Shown here in pieces: positions 1-7,819 of a DNA stretch of 64,000 nucleotides (position 1 is the stretch's first letter; each line of letters begins with the position of its first letter). The position numbers and the translations under genes are program-made. Source of the stretch: an uncultured Rhodospirillales bacterium (GTDB lineage: Bacteria; Pseudomonadota; Alphaproteobacteria; CAAGCB01; CAG-977); NCBI GenBank assembly GCA_902777205.1, contig CACYSU010000010.1:1-64000 (forward strand), written 5' to 3'. Under the pieces are notes generated by a model. The model saw only the letters and a program-made list of their open reading frames with translations, did not search any database and had not been told where the DNA came from.

Positions 1-239
1 TGAAACGCCTTGCAAGTGTTTGTATTTTCGACGTTTGCCGTTAATTGCGTTTAATTGCTTTTTATTGCTTTTGATTAACATTTTTCCCGATTCAAAAACC
101 GGAATAGTGAACCGGAAGGGATTTTTTATCCGACTTTACCGATTCGATACGAAAACTTTTTTGAGCCTGTAAATGCCCCCGTCGCGTGTTACCTATTTGT
201 TACCTTTTGAGGTGGAAAAGGAGTCTTCAGAAAAATTTT
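1..239. other. AT-rich stretch downstream of tRNA-Val
   Basis: This stretch is richer in A and T than the rest of the window. It has imperfect direct repeats of TTTAATTGC around 42-72 and, read on the minus strand, two copies of GGTAACA (about 189-207). A minus-strand frame opens at an ATG at 79-81 and stays open to the window edge; its 27 residues are very basic. I cannot assign it. The layout (tRNA, short repeats, then an ORF leading away) resembles the edge of an integrated element, but no integrase domain is visible in the part shown. Confidence 0.3.
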
Positions 240-273
240 AACCCCCGAAAACTTCAATGTTTTCAGGGGTTTA
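240..273 (-). terminator. Rho-independent terminator of tRNA-Val
   Basis: Inverted repeat AACCCCC-GAAAAC with a short loop and GTTTTC-AGGGGTT. On the minus strand it lies directly after the tRNA 3' end and is followed by a T-rich run. Confidence 0.75.
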
Positions 274-275
274 AA

Positions 276-350
276 TGGTGGGCACTGCAGGGATCGAACC
301 TGCGACCCCTACCGTGTGAAGGTAATGCTCTACCGCTGAGCTAAGTGCCC
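276..350 (-). tRNA. tRNA-Val (anticodon CAC)
   Basis: On the minus strand the sequence folds as a 75-nt cloverleaf. The acceptor stem GGGCACT pairs with AGTGCCC, followed by discriminator A and an encoded CCA. The D-arm carries AGCTCAGC-GGTAGAGC, the anticodon loop is TTCACAC giving anticodon CAC (reads GTG, valine), and the T-arm contains GGTTCGATCC. It has its own promoter upstream (369-397) and a terminator downstream (240-273), so it is probably a single-gene transcript. Confidence 0.93.
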
Positions 351-368
351 GATATCGAGGTCTTTGTT

Positions 369-397
369 CTTATAGGCGTTCGGCGTCGCCGCGTCAA
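369..397 (-). promoter_or_regulatory. Promoter of tRNA-Val
   Basis: Minus strand: -35 TTGACG (392-397), 17-bp spacer, -10 TATAAG (369-374), about 20 bases before the tRNA 5' end. This is close to the sigma-70 consensus. Confidence 0.7.
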
Positions 398-432
398 GAA
401 TTCTTTTTCCTGTTTTTTGAAAAAGGTGCGGA

Positions 433-1176
433 TCAGTCGATGAATTTGGCGTTTTTGTTGTCTTTTGTCACGGCTCTGGACGACAGCGAATACTTATCGA
501 CAAAGAAATCCAGCGGGTTTTTGATCCGTTCGTCCCGATTCGGGTAGCCGTGGCGTTTGAATCCGGTCTCTAAAACGGCGCGCCAGCGTTTCACGGTGGG
601 GTATTCCTCTTCGGGCATATGTTCGATCGTGTCGAATTCCGCCAGCCACAGCCCGCCGTCAACGCGGTGAACGAAGCGGACGTTGACTTCGACGGTCAAG
701 CCTTCCGCCATGCGCGCCATATTGATATCTTTTTCCATAATGAATTCGTGAAAGGCCGTTTCGCTGGAAAACCAGCGCAGCAGGCTGTTTTCCGAACTCC
801 ACCGCGCCTGCATTTCGTCGATGTCGGCGACGATCGTGTGGCGCAGCAGGATGTATTGTTTGATATGGTCTTCCATAACCAGCTGGCTGGAGGGGATGAC
901 GACGACCTGATTTTGGACGGGTTCCAGTTTGTAAAACCGTTTGTCGATCGCCAGCAGCAGCGGATCGGATCGCAGCTGCGGCGACAGGATGTAAATCGTG
1001 CAGGCCAGTATGATCGTTCCGCATAGCATGGCCGCGGCGATCATCGTCATGATGCGCGACGTTTTCAAATACCGCCGTTCGGGCATGGCGCCGACGTGGA
1101 CTTTTTCCGGATAGGCGCCCAATTTGTCGTTGGTGCTTTCATCCACTTTGGAAAAAAGGAATTTGAAAATGTTCAT
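433..1176 (-). CDS. VirB8-like type IV secretion protein (orphan)
   Basis: A 247-aa protein. After a short cytoplasmic head there is one membrane helix at about residues 40-66, followed by a periplasmic domain. The region with LRHTIVADIDE and then FSSETAFHEFI, and the later NPLDFFVDKYSLSSR segment, match the pattern of VirB8 family proteins (NTF2-like periplasmic domain, C-terminal NPLGF-type motif). VirB8 proteins act in the inner-membrane part of type IV secretion systems. No other T4SS gene is in the window, so this may be an orphan, a relic of a mobile element, or part of a scattered locus. It lies next to a tRNA. The family assignment rests on pattern recognition only. Confidence 0.6.
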   Translation of the reverse strand: MNIFKFLFSKVDESTNDKLGAYPEKVHVGAMPERRYLKTSRIMTMIAAAMLCGTIILACTIYILSPQLRSDPLLLAIDKRFYKLEPVQNQVVVIPSSQLVMEDHIKQYILLRHTIVADIDEMQARWSSENSLLRWFSSETAFHEFIMEKDINMARMAEGLTVEVNVRFVHRVDGGLWLAEFDTIEHMPEEEYPTVKRWRAVLETGFKRHGYPNRDERIKNPLDFFVDKYSLSSRAVTKDNKNAKFID

Positions 1177-1279
1177 CGGCGTCCCCCGCGGTTTCGGCTT
1201 TTTTTTAAATACGCCCTTTACTTTAAAGGGAGATTAAAATATTTTCAGCTTAACGTTTTTTATAACACAGAACAAAGCC

Positions 1280-1750
1280 ATGCCGAAATTAAAATACATC
1301 AGACAGAACGTTTTTCAAATTCTTTCGATCCTGACGGTCGGTTTCCCGTTCGTCGGGTACAAGGTGTTCGGCGGAATCATCATCAGCCATATGTACGACG
1401 GAACGGCCGCGGCCAATATCGTCGCCATGCTGTTCATCGTTTGGGGGCTGGTCGATTTCGTTTTGAACGCGATCGGGCTTTACACGGTTTGCTGCCGCGG
1501 GGAAATCCGCTATCCCGTCTGTCTGTTGTCGCTGATGTCGCAAAAACATCATTTTTTAAGCCGGTGGCGCGATGTCGGCGAAGCGGTCGATACGTTGTTG
1601 TCGTTTTCGATCGTCGCGCTGGTGGTCGGGAAAAACCTGTTCGTGTTTTTGGACGGCGCGCAGGTCAAAGTGTGGAACATCTGCACGGTCGTCAACGTTT
1701 TGGGCGCGGGCGTCGCGCGTTTGGGCACGTCGCTTTTGGTCGCGGGCTGA
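1280..1750 (+). CDS. Small polytopic membrane protein, unknown function
   Basis: A 156-aa hydrophobic protein with probable membrane helices at about residues 12-32, 45-68, 103-120 and 130-150. The central stretch contains a Cys pair and the polar segment SQKHHFLSRW between helices. I do not recognise a family. It is convergent with radC, its stop lying only a few bases from the radC stop, and divergent from the VirB8-like gene. No strong ribosome-binding site is visible in front of the ATG, so the exact start is uncertain. Confidence 0.55.
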   Translation: MPKLKYIRQNVFQILSILTVGFPFVGYKVFGGIIISHMYDGTAAANIVAMLFIVWGLVDFVLNAIGLYTVCCRGEIRYPVCLLSLMSQKHHFLSRWRDVGEAVDTLLSFSIVALVVGKNLFVFLDGAQVKVWNICTVVNVLGAGVARLGTSLLVAG

Positions 1751-1752
1751 GC

Positions 1753-2493
1753 TTATTTCAAATAGCCGCAGGCTTTGAACGAAACGTGGCCGTTTTTGGA
1801 AACGATCAGGTGGTCCAGCAGTAAAATGTCCAGCGGCGCCAAAGCGTTCTGCACGGCTTTGGTCATCACGATGTCGTTTTTCGACGGGCGCAGGTCGCCG
1901 GCGGGGTGGTTGTGCACCATGATGATCGACGACGCTTCCAATTCCAACGCGCGTTTGGCGATTTCGCGGGGAAACACGGGGGTCTGGTTGACCGAACCCT
2001 TTTGAACGATTTCGTCTTTGATCAGCCGGCCGCGCGAATCCAGAAACAGGATGCGCAGACATTCCGTTTTCTTTTGCCCCATGTCGATTTTGCAATACGC
2101 GATCACGGCGTTCCAATCCGCCAGAACGGGCGCGTCGGAAATGTTGTTTTTGGCCAGCCGGACGGCGCAGTTGCGCACCGCGGCGATCAAAGCGGCCGTC
2201 GTGTCCTTGACGCCTTTGACGCGCGCCAGCTCTTCGGGCGACGCGTTCATCACGCCGGCGAAAGAATCGAACGCCGCGATCATTTCCTTTGCCAGCGGTT
2301 TGACATCCCGCCGCGGAATGGCGAAAGTCAACAGAAATTCCAGCAATTCGTAATCCGGCAGCGTTTCGGCGCCGAACGTCAGCACTTTGCGGCGCAAACG
2401 GTCGCGGTGGCCGGAATAGTGCGGCTCTTCCTTGCCGGACTGCCGTTCGACGATCATATCCAACAGCAAAGTGTCGTCGGAATCCTTGGCCAT
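1753..2493 (-). CDS. radC: RadC family protein (JAB/MPN domain)
   Basis: A 246-aa protein. The N-terminal part (about 1-100) holds a helix-hairpin-helix-like region (LARVKGVKDTTAALI). The C-terminal half is the RadC JAB domain with the metal motif H194-N-H196-P-A-G-D and D207, so the JAMM ligands are intact. RadC was named for DNA repair but its biochemical role is unsettled. It starts one base after the map stop and is the last gene of sfsA-map-radC, an arrangement seen in many Alphaproteobacteria. Confidence 0.93.
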   Translation of the reverse strand: MAKDSDDTLLLDMIVERQSGKEEPHYSGHRDRLRRKVLTFGAETLPDYELLEFLLTFAIPRRDVKPLAKEMIAAFDSFAGVMNASPEELARVKGVKDTTAALIAAVRNCAVRLAKNNISDAPVLADWNAVIAYCKIDMGQKKTECLRILFLDSRGRLIKDEIVQKGSVNQTPVFPREIAKRALELEASSIIMVHNHPAGDLRPSKNDIVMTKAVQNALAPLDILLLDHLIVSKNGHVSFKACGYLK

Positions 2494-2494
2494 G

Positions 2495-3289
2495 TCATTT
2501 TTCCGCGTAAGGCGGCTGGTTCAGCCCTTTCGGGGACAGGGTGAAGATTTCGTATCCGGTGGCCGTGACCGCCAGAGAATGTTCGAATTGCGCCGACAGC
2601 GACATATCGCGCGTCACCGCCGTCCAACCGTCGGACAGGATCTTCAGATCGTCGCCGCCCAGATTGACCATCGGTTCGATCGTGAAAAACATCCCTTCCT
2701 GCAGCACCAAACCTTCTTTGGGGCGGCCGAAGTTCAAAACGTTCGGGGCGGTGTGAAAAACGCGTCCCAATCCGTGGCCGCAGAAATCCTTGACGACCGA
2801 GCATCTTTGCGATTCGGCGTACGCCTGCATCGCGTGGCCGACGTCGCCCAGCGTCGCGCCGGGGCGCACCTGTTCGATGCCGCGCCACATCGTTTCAAAC
2901 GTGATGTCGATCAGGCGTTTGGCTTTGACGGGGATTTTGCCGACCGTGTACATCCGGCTGGTGTCGCCGTACCACCCGTCCACGATGACCGTCACGTCGA
3001 TGTTCAAAATGTCGCCGTTGACCAGCTTGCGGTCGCCCGGTATGCCGTGGCAGATGACGTGGTTCAAGGAAATGCAGACCGATTTCGGATAGCCGCGGTA
3101 TCCCAGACAGGCCGAAACGCCGCCGTTTTGATTGATGAAATCGTCGCACAGCTTGTCCAATTCGCCCGTGGTGATTCCCGGTTGGACGTACGGCGTGATC
3201 ATATCCAGCGTTTCGGCGGCCAGCTTGCCCGCGCGGCGCATCCCTTCGTAATCGGCGGGGGAGTGAATGATGATTTCTTCTTTTGACAT
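2495..3289 (-). CDS. map: Methionine aminopeptidase, type I
   Basis: A 264-aa cytoplasmic enzyme that removes N-terminal methionine from nascent proteins. The pita-bread metallopeptidase ligands are visible in order: His in HVICHG, the two Asp of NIDVTVIVDGWYGD, His in GHGLGRVFH, Glu in FTIEPM and Glu in QFEHSL. Length fits a type Ia enzyme without N-terminal extension. It lies 13 bases downstream of sfsA and one base upstream of radC, so the three are probably co-transcribed. Confidence 0.96.
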   Translation of the reverse strand: MSKEEIIIHSPADYEGMRRAGKLAAETLDMITPYVQPGITTGELDKLCDDFINQNGGVSACLGYRGYPKSVCISLNHVICHGIPGDRKLVNGDILNIDVTVIVDGWYGDTSRMYTVGKIPVKAKRLIDITFETMWRGIEQVRPGATLGDVGHAMQAYAESQRCSVVKDFCGHGLGRVFHTAPNVLNFGRPKEGLVLQEGMFFTIEPMVNLGGDDLKILSDGWTAVTRDMSLSAQFEHSLAVTATGYEIFTLSPKGLNQPPYAEK

Positions 3290-3302
3290 GGCAGTAACTC
3301 TT

Positions 3303-3998
3303 TTAAAACATAAACGGCAGACGCGCCGTCAACCAGATTCCCTGATCGGATACACTACAACCGCAGCAGATAATTTCCAAGCCCTTATCGCACAAATCGC
3401 GCAGGGCGGTCATATATCGCGCGTCGCGCGTCCATCCCGCGCGCACGCCGATGCCGTCGATTCTTTGCGCCAGCAGCAATAAAACGGCGCGCTGCCCGTC
3501 GTTCAAAGCCTGTTCCATCCGGCGCAGGACGTGGTGGTTCGCCACCTCGACCCCGTCGGGGAACACCAGATCGGCGCCGTTTTTCACATACAAAGGGGCG
3601 ATGGCGACCTGACATTCGGGAAAACCGCTGTTTTCGACGGGGATTAAGGTCAGATCAAGGTACCGCGACGCCGCGGGGCGGATTTCCGCGTAGCCGCCCA
3701 GTTCGTGCAGGACGCCGTTTTCGACCGCTTCGGCGACCAACCCCCTCTGACGGTTCAAATTGATGCCGACCATGGCGCCGTTGACGACGGCGGTTTCCCA
3801 GACATAACACAGACGGCGGTCCGGTTTCGGGCGGTAGGACACGCGGATTTCCGTTCCCGACCGCGCCAGCCCCGTCATGCGCGTCGTGTTGGGACACAGG
3901 ACGACGGCACATTCCCCCGTTTCAAACTGCACGTCGGCCAGAACTTTGGCGCGTCGCCGGATCAGAAAAGCGGTATATAGGGGCGATTGAAAATCCAT
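3303..3998 (-). CDS. sfsA: SfsA family protein with altered nuclease site
   Basis: A 231-aa protein from the ATG at 3998, chosen because the MDFQSPLYTAFLIRRR start aligns with E. coli SfsA (MEFSPPL...); an in-frame start further upstream exists at 4061. The LCPNTTRMTG segment and the FPDGV segment are recognisable SfsA motifs. SfsA proteins are described as sugar-fermentation stimulators with a PD-(D/E)XK nuclease-like core. Here the first acidic residue is kept (YLD, D115), but the E-x-K of the E. coli pair EVKSV reads AIAP (A132, A134). The protein may therefore lack nuclease activity. It is the first gene of the sfsA-map-radC operon. Confidence 0.85.
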   Translation of the reverse strand: MDFQSPLYTAFLIRRRAKVLADVQFETGECAVVLCPNTTRMTGLARSGTEIRVSYRPKPDRRLCYVWETAVVNGAMVGINLNRQRGLVAEAVENGVLHELGGYAEIRPAASRYLDLTLIPVENSGFPECQVAIAPLYVKNGADLVFPDGVEVANHHVLRRMEQALNDGQRAVLLLLAQRIDGIGVRAGWTRDARYMTALRDLCDKGLEIICCGCSVSDQGIWLTARLPFMF

Positions 3999-4095
3999 TC
4001 TCGGACGGTTCCGTTTTTTAAAAAGTTTCTTTCGGTGAAAAACAATGCTATGATTCCGCAAAGTTTAAAAGATTACAGTGCAAAGGTCAAAGCGT

Positions 4096-4818
4096 ATGAA
4101 CAAGTTTTTCAAAACGGCATTGCTGGCGGCCGGATTGCTGCTGACCGCCGCGGCGGGCGCGCGGGCGCAGTCGCCGGACGATCCCGCGCCGGATTCGCCG
4201 GTGCAGATACGGCTGCCCCATTCGGCCAGAACAAAGGAAAACGTGCTGGATTCCGTGCTGGATTTCACGCTGACGCAGTTTTTCAAGCTGTTTAAAAAGG
4301 CGGATGTTTCCTATGATTTTATGGAAGTGGAGCAGGGCGGCCGGCTGGTGTTCACCAATTTCACCGTCGTGTTGAAAGCGAACAGCGTGCAGGGAACGGT
4401 CGCGGCGCAAAAAATGGATGTCGGATTCCGCGAATTTCTGACCTTTGTTCAGAAAAACAAGCTGATGCTGTCGCAAACCGTTTTGACGGGCGTGACGCTG
4501 GACGTTGCCGTGAAAAAAGGCGAAGCGGAAAGCCGGTCGATCAAAGGAACGGCCGCGCGCGTCGAATTGGAAAAAACGGAAACGGCGATCGCGGTCAAAG
4601 ACCCGAACGACAAGGAACCGTTTAAAATCACCTTCGCGTCCGCCGCCGTTCAAAACGCGCGGCTGACCGCGACAAACCCCGCGGAAACATACGCGGCGGA
4701 AAGCGCGCGGTTGGACCAGGCCGCCATCGTCGGGGGCAAGGTGTCGTTCGCCGCGGCGTCAACCGGCGGCAAAAGCTTTGCGGACATGGCGTCGTTTTTG
4801 CAGGCGGTTCGGCAATAG
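4096..4818 (+). CDS. Secreted periplasmic protein, unknown function
   Basis: A 240-aa protein. The ATG at 4096 is preferred over the GTG at 4078 because AAAGG lies about 9 bases before it and it gives a clean signal peptide (MNKFFKTALLAAGLLLTAAA, cleavage after AGARA near residue 24). The rest has no membrane segment and is rich in alternating hydrophobic and polar residues, suggesting a beta-rich fold. No family recognised. It is divergent from sfsA and is followed by the aldose epimerase gene. Confidence 0.6.
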   Translation: MNKFFKTALLAAGLLLTAAAGARAQSPDDPAPDSPVQIRLPHSARTKENVLDSVLDFTLTQFFKLFKKADVSYDFMEVEQGGRLVFTNFTVVLKANSVQGTVAAQKMDVGFREFLTFVQKNKLMLSQTVLTGVTLDVAVKKGEAESRSIKGTAARVELEKTETAIAVKDPNDKEPFKITFASAAVQNARLTATNPAETYAAESARLDQAAIVGGKVSFAAASTGGKSFADMASFLQAVRQ

Positions 4819-4888
4819 CCTGATTTTTGCTTGCAGGCGGCGGCATTACGGGGTAAAAACAAAAAAAACAAACCATGGGATGTGGAAT

Positions 4889-5785
4889 ATGAAAACTGCG
4901 GAACAGATCGTTCTTTCCAACGGCGGGTACACCGCCGCCGTCAGCCCCGCCGCGGGCGGGACTGTGCTGTATTGGCGCAAGGGGGGCGACGATCTGTTGC
5001 GTCCCGCCGCGCCCGACGCCGTTGCGCGCAGGGCGGCCGACGAAACGGCCGTGTTTCCTTTGGTGCCGTATTCCAACCGGATTCGGGGCGGATACTTCAT
5101 TTATTGGGGCATTCGCAGAACCGTGCCGAAAAATCATCCGGTCGTGGCCGATCCCCTGCACGGCGAAGGGTGGCAGAGGGAATGGGCGGTGGTTGACCAA
5201 ACCGCCGATTCGGCGACGCTGGCCTTTGAACACAACGGGCGGGACGGTTTTCCGTTCGCCTATCGCGCGGAACAGAAATTCACCGTCGGCGCGGACGGGA
5301 CGCTGACAATTTCCCTGACCCTGACGAACAAGGGCGGCATCCCCATGCCGTGCGGGTTGGGGTGGCATCCGTTTTTTCCGAAAGACGACGACACCGTCGT
5401 GACGTTCAAAACGAAAAACGTTTGGGCGCATGAAAGCGCGCCGCCCCGCGAACATCCGATCAAAACACCCCCCGAATGGCAGTTCGACAAAGGGTTGAAA
5501 ATTTCGGAACTGGAGCTGGACACCTGCTTCGGCGGTTTCGACGGCAAAGCGGAAATCGCGTGGCCGTCGCGCGGTCGCAAAATCAATATGACGGCGTACA
5601 GCGATTTCGGTCACGTCGTGGTTTGGTCGCCGGCGGGACAGGACTTTTTCTGCGTCGAACCCGTGACGAACGCGACGGACGCGTTCAATCTGGCGTCGCG
5701 CGGCGTCGCCGGAACGGGGATCAAGACGCTGGATCCGCAGGAAAATCTGAACGAAACGATGACCCTGACGGTGTCCGACCTGTAA
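4889..5785 (+). CDS. Aldose 1-epimerase (galactose mutarotase family)
   Basis: A 298-aa protein of the galactose mutarotase superfamily, which interconverts alpha and beta anomers of hexoses or modified sugars. Visible marks are FPLVPYSNRIRGG near residue 50, DPLHGEGW with the active-site His, and GLGWHPFF with the second catalytic His. The FCVEPVTNATDAFN segment near the end contains the expected catalytic Glu. The ATG at 4889 is chosen since it begins at the domain edge; 4880 is an alternative 3 codons upstream. The gene lies just before pyruvate kinase, so the two may share a transcript. The substrate cannot be told from the sequence. Confidence 0.85.
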   Translation: MKTAEQIVLSNGGYTAAVSPAAGGTVLYWRKGGDDLLRPAAPDAVARRAADETAVFPLVPYSNRIRGGYFIYWGIRRTVPKNHPVVADPLHGEGWQREWAVVDQTADSATLAFEHNGRDGFPFAYRAEQKFTVGADGTLTISLTLTNKGGIPMPCGLGWHPFFPKDDDTVVTFKTKNVWAHESAPPREHPIKTPPEWQFDKGLKISELELDTCFGGFDGKAEIAWPSRGRKINMTAYSDFGHVVVWSPAGQDFFCVEPVTNATDAFNLASRGVAGTGIKTLDPQENLNETMTLTVSDL

Positions 5786-5815
5786 TCTTTTTTACAAAAC
5801 AGAGGATTTTGAATT

Positions 5816-7246
5816 ATGAAACGTTCTCATTTCACGAAAATCGTTTCAACGCTGGGCCCCGCGTCCAATACCCCCGAAACGATCAAGGCTTTGGCCGCGG
5901 CGGGCGTCAACGTTTTCCGCCTGAACTTTTCCCACGGCAGCCACGAAGATCACCGCAAAAATGTCGGGTACATCCGCGCTGCGGAAAGCGAAATCGGCCG
6001 CCCGCTGGCGATCCTGTGCGATATGCAGGGGCCGAAGCTGCGTATCGGAACGTTCAAGGACGGCGCGATCGAATTGCATATCGGCGATAAATTCCGTTTG
6101 GATATGTCGCCCGAAGCCGGCGACAAAACACGCGTCTGTCTGCCGCATCCGGAAATTTTTCAGGCGATGACCAAAGGGATGGATCTGTTGTTGAACGACG
6201 GGCTGGTGCGTTTGCGCGTGGACGATTTCGGTAAGGATTACGCCGAAACGACCGTCGTGACCGGCGGACGGCTGTCCAATAAAAAGGGGGTCAACGTCCC
6301 CGGCGTTCCGTTGCCGATCGACGCGCTGACCGAAAAGGACAAAATGGATTTGCAGGCGGCTTTGGACATGGGGGCGGACATGATCGGCCTGTCGTTCGTC
6401 CAGCGGCCGGAGGATTTGCTTTTGGCGCGTTCGCTGATTGACGGGCGGGCGTGGATCGTTTCAAAAATTGAAAAGCCGGCGGCGTTGGAACATCTGGACG
6501 AAATCATCCGGCTGTCCGACGGCGTCATGGTGGCGCGCGGCGATTTGGGCGTCGAAGTCCCGCCCGAAAAAGTCCCCGTGTTGCAAAAGAAAATCATCCG
6601 CGCGTGCCGAAAGGGCGGAAAACCCGTCATCGTCGCGACGCAGATGCTGGAATCCATGGTGTCGAATCCGACGCCGACCCGCGCCGAAGCGTCCGATGTC
6701 GCCACGGCCGTGTTTGACGCGGCCGACGCGGTGATGTTGTCGGCGGAAACGGCGGCGGGATCGTATCCGGTCGAAGCGGTGACGTTGATGAACAAAATCA
6801 TCATGGAAACGGAATCGCACGATTTGTACCGCCGGTATCTGGACGCGGCGCGTTTGGAACCGGAACACACGCCGGAAAGCGCGATCACGGCGTCCGCGCG
6901 CGTGACGGCCGAAACGCTGCCGGACGCGGCGGCGATCGTTTCCTATACGATCAGCGGGGCGACGGCGGGGCGCGTGTCGCGCGAACGGCCGTACATCCCC
7001 GTGATGTGCATGACGCCGTCCAAATCCGTCGCCAGAAAGATGAGTCTGTTCTGGGGTGTGGAAAGCGTCGTTTGCGAACCGCAGGATTTGTTGGTCGATG
7101 TTGCGGCCAAGGCGGCGCAGTATTGCCGCGACCTGCTGGACGCCAAAGTCGGGGAAAAGGTGATCATTACGGCCGGTCTGCCGTTCAACGTGACGGGCAA
7201 CACGGACCTGTTGCACATATTCACGATCGCCGGACGGGCGGATTAA
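5816..7246 (+). CDS. pyk: Pyruvate kinase
   Basis: A 476-aa enzyme converting phosphoenolpyruvate and ADP to pyruvate and ATP, the last step of glycolysis. Signature parts are TKIVSTLGPAS at the start, NVFRLNFSHG, the CDMQGPKLRIG loop, the active-site region ISKIEKP-type (WIVSKIEKPAA) and the substrate loop MVARGDLGVEVP followed by VIVATQMLESM. Length is normal for a type II bacterial enzyme. A terminator follows directly (7253-7278). Confidence 0.97.
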   Translation: MKRSHFTKIVSTLGPASNTPETIKALAAAGVNVFRLNFSHGSHEDHRKNVGYIRAAESEIGRPLAILCDMQGPKLRIGTFKDGAIELHIGDKFRLDMSPEAGDKTRVCLPHPEIFQAMTKGMDLLLNDGLVRLRVDDFGKDYAETTVVTGGRLSNKKGVNVPGVPLPIDALTEKDKMDLQAALDMGADMIGLSFVQRPEDLLLARSLIDGRAWIVSKIEKPAALEHLDEIIRLSDGVMVARGDLGVEVPPEKVPVLQKKIIRACRKGGKPVIVATQMLESMVSNPTPTRAEASDVATAVFDAADAVMLSAETAAGSYPVEAVTLMNKIIMETESHDLYRRYLDAARLEPEHTPESAITASARVTAETLPDAAAIVSYTISGATAGRVSRERPYIPVMCMTPSKSVARKMSLFWGVESVVCEPQDLLVDVAAKAAQYCRDLLDAKVGEKVIITAGLPFNVTGNTDLLHIFTIAGRAD

Positions 7247-7252
7247 AACAAC

Positions 7253-7278
7253 AAAGGAGGGGCTTTCCCTCCTTTTTT
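7253..7278 (+). terminator. Rho-independent terminator after pyk
   Basis: AAAGGAGGG, short loop, CCCTCCTTT followed by a T run, a few bases after the pyruvate kinase stop. Confidence 0.85.
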
Positions 7279-7315
7279 AATGCGGGCGATATTTTTTGTT
7301 GCGAAAACGGGCAAT

Positions 7316-7344
7316 TTGTCGGACAATTTAAAAAAGGATATTTC
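7316..7344 (+). promoter_or_regulatory. Possible promoter of the Cys-rich protein gene
   Basis: TTGTCG (7316-7321), 17-bp spacer, TATTTC (7339-7344). It sits between the pyk terminator and the gene at 7367. Confidence 0.4.
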
Positions 7345-7366
7345 CTAATCAAAGGAGGGACAGAAC

Positions 7367-7753
7367 ATGAAAAAAAATTCTTTGGCTTTTATCGCTTTCG
7401 CCGTCGTTATGCTGGTCAGCGCGGTTGCCAATGCAGAATGCAGGACGTGTATTTACAGAGATGAAAGAGGTCTTTGCGTTTCCGAAAAATGCGAAACGGT
7501 GGATATGGATCCGGTGAACTCTTTGGACAGCAGCAGTTTGACCACGTCGGCCTGTCTGCTCAGTGCGGTACCGAATTGCTTTAAAATGGATTCGTCCTGT
7601 AATTGCACGGCGTGCGCGACGGGGTATGCTCTGAGCGGCGGAGCGTGCAAAGCCAAGGACAGCGGTTCGTCAACAACGACGGTGTCGCCGGTGACATCAT
7701 GTCCGGACGGTACGAAAAAATCGGCGGACAGCTGTTGCTGCGTCCCCGTGTAA
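7367..7753 (+). CDS. Cysteine-rich secreted protein
   Basis: A 128-aa protein with a strong ribosome-binding site (AAAGGAGGG, 10 or so bases before the ATG). A signal peptide ends near NANA|E at residue 23. The mature part carries 14 cysteines in about 105 residues, including CxxC near the start, CNCTAC in the middle and a CCC cluster at the end. The CNCTACATGYALSGGACK segment looks like an EGF-like or disulfide-knot repeat unit. No enzyme family recognised. Flanked by terminators on both sides, so it is probably a single-gene unit. Cysteine spacing suggests an exported, disulfide-stabilised surface or adhesion protein; this is inference. Confidence 0.65.
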   Translation: MKKNSLAFIAFAVVMLVSAVANAECRTCIYRDERGLCVSEKCETVDMDPVNSLDSSSLTTSACLLSAVPNCFKMDSSCNCTACATGYALSGGACKAKDSGSSTTTVSPVTSCPDGTKKSADSCCCVPV

Positions 7754-7769
7754 AACGGTTAGAAACAAA

Positions 7770-7808
7770 AAAAACAGCCGGTTGAAGATTTCAGCCGGCT
7801 GTTTCGTT
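7770..7808. terminator. Bidirectional terminator
   Basis: Stem AAACAGCCGG / CCGGCTGTTT with A run before and T-rich run after; lies between convergent genes ending at 7753 and 7820 and can serve both. Confidence 0.85.
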
Positions 7809-7819
7809 TTCATCAAACG

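Noticed and set aside
40-80. Short AT-rich direct repeats as a CRISPR-like array
   Set aside because: Units are only about 9 bases, imperfect and without spacers of even length.
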